A stretch of 64,000 bases of DNA from Chloroherpetonaceae bacterium (GCA_033763895.1 JANRJQ010000010.1:624146-688145); one strand, 5' to 3'. Shown: positions 1 through 9,498, counted from the stretch's first letter. Notes: generated by a model from the letters alone, not told the origin. Translations and numbers: made by a program.

Positions 1-1
1 T

Positions 2-1054
2 GTGAACAATATTCCGAAAACGGGTGAAAAGAAAGGGTTCAATGAGAGTGCTGCCGATTTTATCCGAAGTAATTTTTTTATCCCCGATGCAAGAATGTTT
101 TGGCAATTGACGGCTGTTCGTGAGGGGATAAAGGTTATCAAAACGCATCAAGTGGATGCAATTTATTCGTCGTCGCCACCCTATACTGCTGCGCTCATCG
201 CAAGAAAATTGAGTAAGAAATCCGGATTGCCTTGGATTGCCGGATTTCGAGACCCTTGGCGAGGATTCCTCTCTGCTCCGAATCGGAGCGGAATTGCAGA
301 AATGATTGATACTTATTTTGAACGCTCGGTTTACCAAGAATGTGATCGAATGGAAGTCGCTTGGAAAGGAATCGCAAAAGATTTTCAAGCCAAATATCCT
401 AAGATCAATTCGGAGAAAGTAATTCATATCGAAAATGGCTTTGATGAAGCCGATATTCCTTCTCTTGATTCCCCACGAAACCAAGTATTTACAATAACTT
501 ACACAGGGTCGATGTATGGAAAAAGAACACCGGAGAAATTTTTAAATGCTATTGAAAAGCTGATTCAAGAAAAAAAAATAGAAATTGAGAAGATCAAACT
601 TCGATTTGTCGGCAGGTTTGGTTCAGAAATTCATCGGTATTTCGAAAACCCAATTTATCACTCGGCAATTGAGGTAAAGCAGTATGTTCCGCATCACGAA
701 AGCATCAAACTTTTGCTGGCTTCAGATGCGCTACTTTTAATTGTTGATGAAACTGAGGGAAGCAATGAAATCGTGCCCGGAAAAGTTTATGAGTATATCG
801 GAACATCAAGACCAATCATTACGATTGCTCCGGAAGGTGCAATTTCAACCTTAATCAAAGAAACGGAAAGTGGATGGGTTGGTGCGCCAGATGACCCTGA
901 GAAAATTCAATCTGGAATTCTTAAGCTTTATCAAGATTTTTATAGCGGAAAGAAATTGTGGAACGGAAACCCTCAAGAAATTCAAAAGTACACCCGCCGT
1001 GAATCAACCCGCAAACTTTCAGAACTAATTTTTGAAGTTTGCCGAAATCGGTAA
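2..1054 (+). CDS. Glycosyltransferase, GT4-like (5' end cut by window)
   Basis: Likely transfers a sugar from a nucleotide-sugar donor in surface-glycan synthesis. The visible 350 residues start inside the N-terminal acceptor domain: a segment of the form IYSSSPPY, then GLPWIAGFRDPW, is characteristic of this GT4-like group. The C-terminal donor domain has YTGSMYGKRTPE, and then EIVPGKVYEYIGTSRP, the usual E...K.YEY nucleotide-sugar region. The family normally begins with a Rossmann strand and a glycine-rich stretch that is absent here, and the reading frame is open to the first base of the window. The GTG at position 2 is therefore almost certainly internal. The acceptor sugar cannot be read from the sequence. 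The next gene is convergent, 30 bases away. Confidence 0.85.
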   Translation: MNNIPKTGEKKGFNESAADFIRSNFFIPDARMFWQLTAVREGIKVIKTHQVDAIYSSSPPYTAALIARKLSKKSGLPWIAGFRDPWRGFLSAPNRSGIAEMIDTYFERSVYQECDRMEVAWKGIAKDFQAKYPKINSEKVIHIENGFDEADIPSLDSPRNQVFTITYTGSMYGKRTPEKFLNAIEKLIQEKKIEIEKIKLRFVGRFGSEIHRYFENPIYHSAIEVKQYVPHHESIKLLLASDALLLIVDETEGSNEIVPGKVYEYIGTSRPIITIAPEGAISTLIKETESGWVGAPDDPEKIQSGILKLYQDFYSGKKLWNGNPQEIQKYTRRESTRKLSELIFEVCRNR

Positions 1055-1084
1055 AAAGTTTACTGAGAAAGAGCCGTCGCTCAA

Positions 1085-1735
1085 TTACGAATGAATCCCT
1101 GAATGCATTGAATAACCAAAAGAAAGTTTGGAGATAATATCTGATTCCAAATCAAGAAAGTATTGCCATCGTGAAGCCATTTCTTCAGAAACCCCGATGC
1201 TTTCAGCTAAGTCGAGAAAAATTTTATAATGACCAGATTCCGAAGCGACAAGCTTTTGATAAAAAAGTGCAAGATCTTTTTCAATCGGAAGTGAAGTAAG
1301 AAGAATGAATCGCTCACAAGACCGAGCCTCAATTAATGCTGAAACCAAGAGTCTATCCAAAGTATCAAGTACTCCTTTGCCACTTCGAACATGTTTTCTT
1401 AATTCTTGTGCGTAAGGGTTGTGGTGAATGCGGCTTAAAACTCCTCCCCGATTTTTTAGCATCTTTAATACCATTTCCAAGTGTAGGGATTCATCCTTTG
1501 CAACAGCTGCCAAGGAATCGCACCAAAAAGATTCTTGTTGAATAGATCCCCATCGATTCAGCAATTCTAAGGCATTAAGAGCTGCTTTTTTTTCAAGATG
1601 AGCGTGGTCTGAAAGAAGTTCAAGTGGCTTTTGAGAAACGCGAAAAGCCCATTCTTCTGGAGTTTTCCAAATGAGTGGAAGTGCATTGAGATGTTTTTCC
1701 AATAATGGGGAATAGCTTGTATCACGACTAATCAT
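1085..1735 (-). CDS. miaE: tRNA-(ms2io6A)-hydroxylase MiaE
   Basis: A diiron monooxygenase that uses O2 to hydroxylate the isopentenyl group of ms2i6A37 in tRNA. The 216 residues match the family's length. All expected iron ligands can be located: E48 in the first helix (DHAHLEKKAA), E82 and H85 in KDESLH, E136 in LIEARSCERF, and E166 and H169 in SESGHY. The ATG start gives the usual N-terminus. It is the last gene of a leftward run (exporter, J-domain/WD40 protein, aldehyde dehydrogenase, miaE) with short gaps, 35 bases after the aldehyde dehydrogenase. The O2 requirement is known of the family. It is notable in a lineage best known for strict anaerobes. Confidence 0.93.
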   Translation of the reverse strand: MISRDTSYSPLLEKHLNALPLIWKTPEEWAFRVSQKPLELLSDHAHLEKKAALNALELLNRWGSIQQESFWCDSLAAVAKDESLHLEMVLKMLKNRGGVLSRIHHNPYAQELRKHVRSGKGVLDTLDRLLVSALIEARSCERFILLTSLPIEKDLALFYQKLVASESGHYKIFLDLAESIGVSEEMASRWQYFLDLESDIISKLSFGYSMHSGIHS

Positions 1736-1770
1736 TGAGCGAATATGATGATGTAAAGAAAAAGAATAAA

Positions 1771-3147
1771 CTATTTGATAAATACCGTCTTGGCATTGAC
1801 AAACTCTCTCATTCCGAATTCACCTAACTCTTTTCCAATTCCGGAATCTTTGATTCCCCCAAAGGGTAAACGAGGGTCTGATTTGACCATTGCATTAAAA
1901 AAGCAATTGCCTGCTTCAATTTTTGAAGCTAAACTTTCAAAACGGATTTGATCTTTTGTGAAAATCGTCGTTCCTAACCCGTAAATCGAGTCATTGGCAA
2001 TCTCAATCGCCTCTGAATCATCTTTGGCTTGTATAATTGCGCCAAGTGGGCCAAATGTTTCCTCTTCAAAGGCAGGCATACCTTTTGTAACCTCGCTAAG
2101 CAGTGTGAGAGGCGCATAGAATCCACGCTCAGGAATGTGTTCTGTTCGGTAAACAGTTTTTGCACCTTTTTCTACCGATTTTGCAAATTGCCTTTCAATA
2201 TTTTCGGCAAGGTCGAGTCGAGCAAGTGGACCAATGTCAGTTTCCGGGTTGAGTGGGTTCCCAATTTTCTTTTTAACAAAAACTTCAATCAATTTAGATT
2301 CAAATTCTTTGCGAACTTTTTTCACAACAATAAATCGCTTTGCCGCAATACAACTTTGACCGCTGTTCTGAAGTCTTGAATTGGCGGTTATTTCCGCAGC
2401 CAAATCCAAATCCGCATCTTCAAGAATAAGGTATGGGTCATTTCCTCCGAGTTCTAATACGGAACGCTTCAAATTTTTCCCTGCTTCAGAGGCTATTTTT
2501 CTTCCGGTCTCAGTACTTCCCGTGAATGAGACGCCTCGGATAAAAGGATGCTCAATGATCTCTTTGATACGCTCCGAAACGCGCTCGGGTGAAACAAGGA
2601 TTGAAAAGAAGGTACCTTCAGGAAAACCCGCATCCTTAAAGATATTTTCAATGGCAATTGCACAACCGGTTGTGTTTGGAGCATGTTTAAGTAATACGGT
2701 ATTCCCAGCTAGCAAAACAGGTAAAGCAAATCGAAAGACTTGCCAAAAAGGAAAATTCCACGGCATTACCCCAAGCACAATTCCCAATGCATCGAATCGG
2801 ATATGGCTTTTTGCGGCATCGCTATTGACTTCAATTTGATTAAGAAAAACAAGTGCATCTTTTGCGTAAAAGTCGCAAGCTTTGATACATTTCTCGATTT
2901 CAGCCAAGCTCTGAACAATGGGTTTTCCCATTTCTATCGTGATGAGCTCGGCATACCGATTCTTATTTTTGGAGAGTATTTCGCTGAGTGTAGAAATCAA
3001 TGTAGCACGTTCTTCAATGGGCGTTGCACGCCAATTTTTATAAACTGAATGTGAGATTTTTATACGGTCTTCAATTTCAGCCGCTGAATTTTCTTGATAT
3101 GTGGAAAGGCTTTCACCCGTTGATGGGTTTTTGGTTTCTATCATCAT
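1771..3147 (-). CDS. Aldehyde dehydrogenase, succinate-semialdehyde type
   Basis: NAD(P)-dependent oxidation of an aldehyde to its acid. At 458 residues it resembles the shorter GabD/Sad-like branch. Visible active-site elements are PWNFPFWQ with N131, K154 in VLLKHAPN, the SFTGSTETG cofactor loop near 207-215, general base E232 in LELGGNDP, and the nucleophile C266 in NSGQSCIAAKR. The C-terminus carries the PFGGIKDSGIGKELG signature. Succinate semialdehyde is the likeliest substrate by similarity of the N-terminal NPSTGE segment, but substrate calls in this superfamily are weak. Two adjacent ATG codons start the gene. It lies between the J-domain/WD40 gene and miaE on the same strand, with no gene for a GABA transaminase nearby. 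Confidence 0.88.
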   Translation of the reverse strand: MMIETKNPSTGESLSTYQENSAAEIEDRIKISHSVYKNWRATPIEERATLISTLSEILSKNKNRYAELITIEMGKPIVQSLAEIEKCIKACDFYAKDALVFLNQIEVNSDAAKSHIRFDALGIVLGVMPWNFPFWQVFRFALPVLLAGNTVLLKHAPNTTGCAIAIENIFKDAGFPEGTFFSILVSPERVSERIKEIIEHPFIRGVSFTGSTETGRKIASEAGKNLKRSVLELGGNDPYLILEDADLDLAAEITANSRLQNSGQSCIAAKRFIVVKKVRKEFESKLIEVFVKKKIGNPLNPETDIGPLARLDLAENIERQFAKSVEKGAKTVYRTEHIPERGFYAPLTLLSEVTKGMPAFEEETFGPLGAIIQAKDDSEAIEIANDSIYGLGTTIFTKDQIRFESLASKIEAGNCFFNAMVKSDPRLPFGGIKDSGIGKELGEFGMREFVNAKTVFIK

Positions 3148-3201
3148 AGAGTTGCACGGTGTTCAAATTTCAAGAGTAAGTTAGAATAATTCAACGATGC
3201 T

Positions 3202-4623
3202 TTATTCAATTACTTTGATAAGATCCCAAAATTTAATGGTGCTATCAGCCCCAAAGCTAACCAAAAAATCAGATTGACTTGAAAACCTTGTACGAAATAC
3301 GCCACCAAGATGGGCACTAAGTGTTTCTAATTTTTTGGGGCTTTCTCTTCGATACAATCGAATAATCCCATCAGATCCCGCTGCGGAAAGCAAAGCTCCA
3401 TTTGTAGAATAGATTAAATCCAAAATAAGTGAGGTTTCCGGATCTCCGGCACGAATCGTAGAAGTAGGAATATGAATTTGCCGTATGATTTTATCTTCTC
3501 CTGTGGCAGCCACCCAATCCTTACTTGACGCAACAGGATTCAATCGGCGTCGAGATCGAAGTATCGATTTTCCTGAAGAGCCATCTTGAATTCTTTGCGA
3601 CATAATTTGTGCATCATTCGCGTAGCAAATGAACTCATTGTCTAAATGACTTGCAATGGCAAGTGATGAAATGGCATAAATGCTTGCACCAAAACTTCTT
3701 TTCAATTGAGTGTTCTTCAAATCATAAAAATGCAACGATTTATCTCGGGTAGCGATCATAAGCAATGGGGATTCATTACTGACAGCCAAAGCTGTAACAG
3801 GTTCAGGGAATTGATGTAGGAGTTTTTGAATAACCTTTCGCTGAGCTATCTCATCAATCATTATTTCAAAGATCTCACCGCTACTCGTGCCGATAAATAG
3901 CGAAGATTTAGTGTGAGTAATGGTGGTAATTGCAGAAGTGAATGGTATCTCAAAAAAAGGAGCCGTGACTTCAATTCCGTTTCTTGAGGGGGTGCTTTCG
4001 TAAAACCTTAAAGTATGATTTTGTTGATTCGAATCAGAAAAAGCAAGGGCGATAAGATTACTGAATCCAAAGACCTCCCCGATTCTCGGTTGAAATGATA
4101 GTTTTATTTCTCCTTGATTTATTGCGGGTATAAATCTTAAAACTTCACGAGGTTTATCGGTAATGTCTTCGGGTTTTACAAAACGCCACAAGATCGAAAG
4201 CCCACTCATTAAAAGAATAAGGACGAGAACCCCATTGCGTGCAACTTTGGAATTACCTCTTGTGGCATCACGCATAGACTCAACACTTGAAGAATTAGCA
4301 GCATATTCATTAAAACGACTTCCGTCAAAACCCTTCTTGGAAGCAAAAGCAGCAGCATCGGATAGGCTACGCATATACTGGATGTCATATTCTGCGCGCT
4401 TTGCGGGGTCAAGAAGCGTTTCTTTTGCTTGGTTCAGAAATTGTGCGAGTTTTTCTGCTTTTACACGGTCTTCTTCAGCAATGTTTTGAAGTTTATCGGG
4501 ATGAACGGTTTTAATGAACTGCATGTAGGCTTTCCGAATTTCATCGGGTGATGCCTTATAGGTGAGGCCAAGTAATTCGTAATAATCGATAAAACCTTCT
4601 GAATGTTGATTAGGGCTTTGCAT
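3202..4623 (-). CDS. Membrane-anchored J-domain protein with WD40-repeat C-terminus
   Basis: A three-part protein of 473 residues. Residues 13-80 are a J domain (YYELLGLTYKASPDEIR, then HPD at 41-43), which would stimulate a DnaK/Hsp70 ATPase. Residues 131-148 form one hydrophobic segment (VLVLILLMSGLSILWRF). The rest is rich in beta-propeller repeats, clearest at the end (SDGIIRLYR and GADSTIKFWDL). There is no zinc-finger or CTD substrate domain, so this is not a canonical DnaJ. The inferred topology puts the J domain in the cytoplasm and, if the single segment spans the membrane, the propeller outside. It lies 25 bases downstream of the exporter gene and is probably cotranscribed with it. 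The partner recognised by the propeller is unknown. Confidence 0.85.
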   Translation of the reverse strand: MQSPNQHSEGFIDYYELLGLTYKASPDEIRKAYMQFIKTVHPDKLQNIAEEDRVKAEKLAQFLNQAKETLLDPAKRAEYDIQYMRSLSDAAAFASKKGFDGSRFNEYAANSSSVESMRDATRGNSKVARNGVLVLILLMSGLSILWRFVKPEDITDKPREVLRFIPAINQGEIKLSFQPRIGEVFGFSNLIALAFSDSNQQNHTLRFYESTPSRNGIEVTAPFFEIPFTSAITTITHTKSSLFIGTSSGEIFEIMIDEIAQRKVIQKLLHQFPEPVTALAVSNESPLLMIATRDKSLHFYDLKNTQLKRSFGASIYAISSLAIASHLDNEFICYANDAQIMSQRIQDGSSGKSILRSRRRLNPVASSKDWVAATGEDKIIRQIHIPTSTIRAGDPETSLILDLIYSTNGALLSAAGSDGIIRLYRRESPKKLETLSAHLGGVFRTRFSSQSDFLVSFGADSTIKFWDLIKVIE

Positions 4624-4648
4624 ACTTCAAAACTAATTTGCAATAAAA

Positions 4649-5623
4649 TTATGAGCGACTATTGCGGTCAAGGTCGATTTCAATTTCTTTTTTAACAAAG
4701 AAAAAGTCTTTCTGTTGGGTTAAAAAAATTCCGATAATCGCGATTGACCCACCAATTAAAAAAAGGGCAGAGAGGCGTTCTCCAATCGTTAAATAACTTA
4801 CAGTTGCTGCAACAATCGGCTGAGCATTCATAAAAATAGACACCTTTGAGGCTTCTAGCCTTGAAATTGCATAAGTAAGTAAGAGATAAGCCACTGCCGC
4901 CCCTAAAACAGTTACATAAGCAAAACCAATCCAAGCCGTAGGTGATATGAACTGAAGTGATGTTATGAAATCATTTAATGTGAAATAACCGATTGCTATC
5001 GGTAAAAACTGCACGAAACCAATCATCATAAAAAGTGCTGTTGAAGCAATGGAATCGATTGGCTGAGAGAGTGTATTCATAATTTTTTTCCCGAGCGAAA
5101 TGTAAATCGCCCAACTGATCACTGCACCCAAAATCATCAAATTTCCAAACCATAATTCCTCACCAAATCCGAAGTCAAGACCTCTTGAAAAAAGTACGAT
5201 CAATGCGCCGGTAAAAGCCATTGCAATTCCTAAACCTTTTTGAAAACTGAAACCCTCAGATTTCAAAAATACAATCGAAATTATCATCACAAATAAAGGC
5301 GTCATCGCATAGAGAAGGGCACTGTTGGCGGGAAGTGCATATTTCATTCCTGCTAAAAAAAGAAATTGATTAATCGTGACTCCAAAAAGGGCAAGTACCG
5401 AAAGTTTAAAATAATCTTTGAAGGGAAGAAAGATTTTCTGTATTGAACCGGAAAAAAATAGATAGCAGACAAAAATGAGTGAAGCGCCAAACATTCTCAA
5501 AAATGTGAAGATGACTGGCGGAATTTCTTTTGAAGCATTGTGAGCAAAAGTAAACCCTGACCCCGCTAATAGGGTTTGCCCAAGCATTGCGGCAATCGCC
5601 CATTTTCGCTCACGTTCCGTCAT
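4649..5623 (-). CDS. DMT-superfamily transporter, EamA family
   Basis: A 324-residue inner-membrane protein with about ten hydrophobic helices arranged as two EamA repeats. The N-terminal repeat opens with WAIAAMLGQTLLAGSGFTFA and contains PPVIFTFLRMFGASLIF; the second repeat has AYVTVLGAAVAYLLLTYAIS. Family members export amino acids, purines or other metabolites. The substrate cannot be read here. A charged tail rich in K, E and D follows the last helix. It is the first gene of the leftward run that ends with miaE, and it is divergent from the secreted protein at 5734, so the 110 bases between them should hold both promoters. Confidence 0.88.
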   Translation of the reverse strand: MTERERKWAIAAMLGQTLLAGSGFTFAHNASKEIPPVIFTFLRMFGASLIFVCYLFFSGSIQKIFLPFKDYFKLSVLALFGVTINQFLFLAGMKYALPANSALLYAMTPLFVMIISIVFLKSEGFSFQKGLGIAMAFTGALIVLFSRGLDFGFGEELWFGNLMILGAVISWAIYISLGKKIMNTLSQPIDSIASTALFMMIGFVQFLPIAIGYFTLNDFITSLQFISPTAWIGFAYVTVLGAAVAYLLLTYAISRLEASKVSIFMNAQPIVAATVSYLTIGERLSALFLIGGSIAIIGIFLTQQKDFFFVKKEIEIDLDRNSRS

Positions 5624-5733
5624 TGTTTCTTAATATGATTTTAATCTTGAAATCACCAAAGTTAAACAACCAAGAATGTATATTCAGATTGTTTCGTTTA
5701 CCCGCTTTTATTATAATTCAACTTTATAGCCTT

Positions 5734-7089
5734 ATGAAAAAATTTATATCACTTCTTGCAATCTCATTATTTCTTTCAGTCGGTTCACAAGCCCAAGTTT
5801 TTTTGCTTGACGAATCATTTAGCTCAGGGACTTCTGCAGATTCGCTCAACGGTACAAATGGATGGGTAAAGCATAGCGGTGGTGGTGGAACAAGCCCACG
5901 CGGTGTTGCTCAAATTTATTATGTGACAACCCCAAGTGATTTAGGTAACAGCCTAAACTATTCAGGTTTACTCTTCTCACCATCAGGTGGAAGAATTCAA
6001 ACCATTTCAGGTAACTCTGAAGACTTAAATAAAGCATTATCTACACCTGTTACTTCAGGTGTAGTTTATTTAACTGCTCTCGTAAAAGTATTGAATACAA
6101 CAGGTCTCAGTGCAACCGCGCCGGATTATTTTCTACACTTTGCACAACAATCAGGAGGTACAGGAGTTTCCTCTTTTGGTGGTAGATTGTTTGTACGCTT
6201 AGCAAGCGCCGGCTCTTCAAAAATTCAATTTGGAATTCAAAATAATTCCGGAGGCTCACCAACTCAAACTTGGCAAAGTGATTCTTTAGATGTAAATCAA
6301 ACAGCTGTTGTTGTAGTTAAATATGATTTAACTGCAAGCCCGACTCAAACTGCAACACTTTGGGTTAACCCTACCCTTGGTGGAAGTTCAGAGCCGACTG
6401 CAAATGCATCAAATAACTCTGGAACAAATACATTAACTCAAGTCGGTTCTGTTTGCGTTCGCCAAGGAAATGCAGCAACTGGAAATATTGAAATCGATGA
6501 AATTCGTGTTTCTCAATCTTGGGGCGATGTTTCTCTCCCGGTAGAACTCTCTTCATTTAATTCAAGACTCACCAACCGTGGTGTTGAGCTCACTTGGTCA
6601 ACCGCATCCGAAACAAACAACGCAGGTTTTGAAGTTGAACGCTCAAATGGTAGCGGATGGTCAAAACTTTCATTTGTTAAAGGGAACGGTACAACCACCG
6701 AAGCAAAGTCATATTCATTCAATGATGCTTCTGCGACAGGAAGAGTTTCCTATCGCTTAAAGCAAGTTGATTTTGACGGCAAATTCGAGTATTCATCCAT
6801 CATTGAAGTTGATGCTGGTATGCCCCGGGCTTTCGAACTTTCTCAAAACTATCCGAATCCGTTTAACCCTTCAACAACCATTGCAATTCAATTACCGGTT
6901 GCTTCAGAAGTCAAATTGGAAGTGTTTGATCTTTTGGGTCGCAAAGTGGCAACTCTCTTAGATGGCAAAATGGAAGCAGGTCGTTATTCTCCTGTGTTTG
7001 AAGGTGTGAACCTTTCAAGCGGTGTTTATCTATATCGCTTGCAAGCAGGAGCATTTGTTTCAACCAAAAAAATGATGCTCGTTAAGTAA
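5734..7089 (+). CDS. Secreted protein with T9SS C-terminal sorting domain
   Basis: A 451-residue exported protein. The ATG at 5734 gives a clean signal peptide (MKKFISLLAISLF...SQAQ); longer in-frame starts upstream would bury it. The N-terminal 300 residues are rich in S, T, G and N and look like a jelly-roll adhesive or carbohydrate-binding fold. I recognise no catalytic motif. Next comes the LPVELSSF...ELTWSTASE...GFEVER segment common in T9SS cargo, then the Por-type sorting domain with NYPNPFNPST, LEVFDLLGRKVATL and SSGVYLYRL, ending in KMMLVK. It should be carried across the outer membrane by the type IX machinery, which is not in this window. A terminator follows directly. Confidence 0.85.
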   Translation: MKKFISLLAISLFLSVGSQAQVFLLDESFSSGTSADSLNGTNGWVKHSGGGGTSPRGVAQIYYVTTPSDLGNSLNYSGLLFSPSGGRIQTISGNSEDLNKALSTPVTSGVVYLTALVKVLNTTGLSATAPDYFLHFAQQSGGTGVSSFGGRLFVRLASAGSSKIQFGIQNNSGGSPTQTWQSDSLDVNQTAVVVVKYDLTASPTQTATLWVNPTLGGSSEPTANASNNSGTNTLTQVGSVCVRQGNAATGNIEIDEIRVSQSWGDVSLPVELSSFNSRLTNRGVELTWSTASETNNAGFEVERSNGSGWSKLSFVKGNGTTTEAKSYSFNDASATGRVSYRLKQVDFDGKFEYSSIIEVDAGMPRAFELSQNYPNPFNPSTTIAIQLPVASEVKLEVFDLLGRKVATLLDGKMEAGRYSPVFEGVNLSSGVYLYRLQAGAFVSTKKMMLVK

Positions 7090-7108
7090 GATGAGTAATA
7101 TCTAATTC

Positions 7109-7140
7109 AAAAAGGGCGATTTAACCAATCGCCCTTTTTA
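7109..7140 (+). terminator. Rho-independent terminator after the T9SS protein
   Basis: GGGCGATT (7114-7121) pairs with AATCGCCC (7127-7134) around a five-base loop. Runs of A before and T after the stem extend it and give the U-tract. Confidence 0.85.
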
Positions 7141-7156
7141 TTTCCGGTCAAATTTC

Positions 7157-9466
7157 ATGATAAACAGAATATTAATTTCGTTGCTCCTAATTTGTATAGC
7201 GGTGACTTTTGCAAATGCTCAAAACATTATTCAACGCCAAAGTTTTGAAAGCACGCCAAACGCAACACCTTGGAGCTATACGGGAACACCGGCAATTGTA
7301 ACGGGTAATGGATTACTTCCTGCAACCAATGTCGCCGCAGATGGTTCCGCTGCTTGGGGTGTAACCAATGCCAATACCACCCTTACCTTTTCGAATGTTT
7401 CCGTTTCAGGTTACTCATCAGCCTATATTCAGTTTCGGTTGGCTGCGTTTTCGATGAATACCACAGGAAACGGAATGGAAGCCTCAGATAGTGTCATAGT
7501 AGAAGTAAGTGGCAATGGGGGGACTTCATTCTCAAGAGAATGTATTGTCATTGGCTCCTCCGCCAATAATGCTGTTTGGGATTATTCAAGTACATCTTCC
7601 GCGACTGTTAATTACTCAGGTACCAATTCGCCGCAAGTATTTCAATCAACCGGTTCAGGGGCATCAACAACCGGCGGAGTGAGCACAGTTCGAATCAATT
7701 TATCGAGTCTTTCTCAAGTCACTTTAAGAATCACTGCAAGAAATAACAGTGCCAATGAACGATGGTGTATTGACGATGTTCAGTTGGTTGGCTCTGCACC
7801 TTCGAAGCCTCCGGTAAAATTGGCTATTACTCAAATCACACCGGCAATCCCATTTGCGGGGCAGTCATTTTCATACACAATTCAAGCCCAAGATTCTGTG
7901 GGGGTTCAACAACGAGTTAGCGAATTGACCGAAGTTTCTCTTTCAGTAGCAGAGGGAAGTGGCGTTTTAAGTGGAGCTACAACGGCGATTTTAGAAGAAA
8001 ATGAATCGTCCACCACAGTGACCGGCTTGGTTTATTCACAAGTTGAAAACAACATCAGGCTTCTTGCAAAAGTAACATCCGGAACATCGCTCGATTCGGC
8101 CTTAAGTACGCCGTTTAATGTTCAAGCAGTTGTTGCTCCTGTAAAGTGGAAAATCACATCAATTACGCCTACAACCCTTGTTGCAGGAAGGCCGTTTACG
8201 GTAACCGTTCAAAGTCAAGATTCCAATGGGAATTCACAACCCTTGACCGAAAACAAGCAATTACAGATTTCGAAAGTCGGCGGTACAGGTTCACTTACCG
8301 GTACGATGAGCATTAATGCGGGTGTGGGGCAATCTGTCTTTAATTTCAGTGGTCTTCAATATTCAGTCGCTGAATCAGGTCTTTCAATTGTTGCTTCAAA
8401 TAGCTTGGGAAGTGCTCTCACTTCAGATACAGTTTTTTCAATTTCATTTCAACAACCAACAAGTGGCGTAACCCAAACCGTTTTATTTGAAGGGCAAAGT
8501 GGAACAGGGTTACTCAGTGCGGTGGTTAGTTCGTACAAGCCGAGTTCAACACCAAGCTACGACGCAGCAAGAAATTATCTTTACACCGATGTTTACAATG
8601 TCAATGGGAAACTCTCATGTGTTTACACCGGGTTTACCATCAACTTTACAAGCGGCTCGCCTTCAAATATCAATTGTGAGCACACTTTCCCCCAAAGCAA
8701 AGGAGCAGACGGTCAAGCAAAAAGTGATATGCACCATCTTTATCCAACACGGCCTGATGTAAACAGCGATCGCGGGAGCTATCCCTTTGGCGATATCAAT
8801 GAAAACGCGGTTCAATATTGGTATCGAGATTCGGAGTATCGTAGAACTTCTAAACCAACTTCAAATATTTTAGAATATAGTCGTTACGCTTCTGGAATTT
8901 TTGAACCAAGGGCAGACCACAAAGGAAATGTGGCAAGAGCTGTGTTCTACTTTTATACGATGTATAAATCTCAAGCTGATTCTGAAGACCCCAATTTCTT
9001 TAATGGCATGCGAAATGTATTGTATAGGTGGCATTATCAAGACCCGGTGGATTCAACTGAATATGCGAGAACGCAAAAAATTGCAGGATATCAGGGCGGG
9101 AAAGCTAATCCGTTTGTATTGGATTCAACACTTTTGCGCCGCGCCTATTTCCCAAATATCATTGCCTCAGCAAGTGAAAATAAAAGCATGCCAACCGCGT
9201 TTACACTACGTCAAAATTTTCCGAATCCTTTTAATCCCTCCACGATGATTGAATTTCAGTTGGAAAATTCCGAATCGATAACACTTTCCGTGATGGATAT
9301 TTTAGGCAGAGAAGTTGCTTTATTGGTAAATGGAGAGCGAAGGGCAGCCGGAAGGCATCAATTGCAATTCGATTCAAACCGATACAAACTCAGTTCGGGA
9401 ATTTACTTTTTGAGATTATCTGCCGGTTCAAATCTCGCTACCGTGAAGATGATGCTGGTGAAGTAG
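7157..9466 (+). CDS. Secreted endonuclease I (EndA/NucM family) with Ig-like repeats and T9SS sorting domain
   Basis: A 769-residue extracellular nuclease. Domains in order: signal peptide (1-21, ending FANAQ), a lamin/MAM-like beta domain to about 215, and two similar Ig-like repeats (about 222-325 and 332-432, each opening with a hydrophobic strand and TP). Then comes the endonuclease I domain (about 445-680) and a T9SS sorting domain with NFPNPFNPST, ending KMMLVK. The nuclease signature is intact: NCEHTFPQS with H509, DMHHLYPT at 524-531 and VNSDRGSYPFGD from 535. The family cuts DNA and RNA non-specifically with a divalent metal. Inferred role: breakdown of environmental nucleic acid for nutrients, or biofilm DNA turnover. 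It starts only 17 bases after the preceding terminator. Confidence 0.9.
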   Translation: MINRILISLLLICIAVTFANAQNIIQRQSFESTPNATPWSYTGTPAIVTGNGLLPATNVAADGSAAWGVTNANTTLTFSNVSVSGYSSAYIQFRLAAFSMNTTGNGMEASDSVIVEVSGNGGTSFSRECIVIGSSANNAVWDYSSTSSATVNYSGTNSPQVFQSTGSGASTTGGVSTVRINLSSLSQVTLRITARNNSANERWCIDDVQLVGSAPSKPPVKLAITQITPAIPFAGQSFSYTIQAQDSVGVQQRVSELTEVSLSVAEGSGVLSGATTAILEENESSTTVTGLVYSQVENNIRLLAKVTSGTSLDSALSTPFNVQAVVAPVKWKITSITPTTLVAGRPFTVTVQSQDSNGNSQPLTENKQLQISKVGGTGSLTGTMSINAGVGQSVFNFSGLQYSVAESGLSIVASNSLGSALTSDTVFSISFQQPTSGVTQTVLFEGQSGTGLLSAVVSSYKPSSTPSYDAARNYLYTDVYNVNGKLSCVYTGFTINFTSGSPSNINCEHTFPQSKGADGQAKSDMHHLYPTRPDVNSDRGSYPFGDINENAVQYWYRDSEYRRTSKPTSNILEYSRYASGIFEPRADHKGNVARAVFYFYTMYKSQADSEDPNFFNGMRNVLYRWHYQDPVDSTEYARTQKIAGYQGGKANPFVLDSTLLRRAYFPNIIASASENKSMPTAFTLRQNFPNPFNPSTMIEFQLENSESITLSVMDILGREVALLVNGERRAAGRHQLQFDSNRYKLSSGIYFLRLSAGSNLATVKMMLVK

Positions 9467-9498
9467 TTGAAGAATGGAAAATTTGGGAGTTTGCTAAA

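Noticed and set aside
2029-2839. Two rightward open frames inside the aldehyde dehydrogenase gene
   Set aside because: They are antisense shadows of a conserved gene with low-complexity products.
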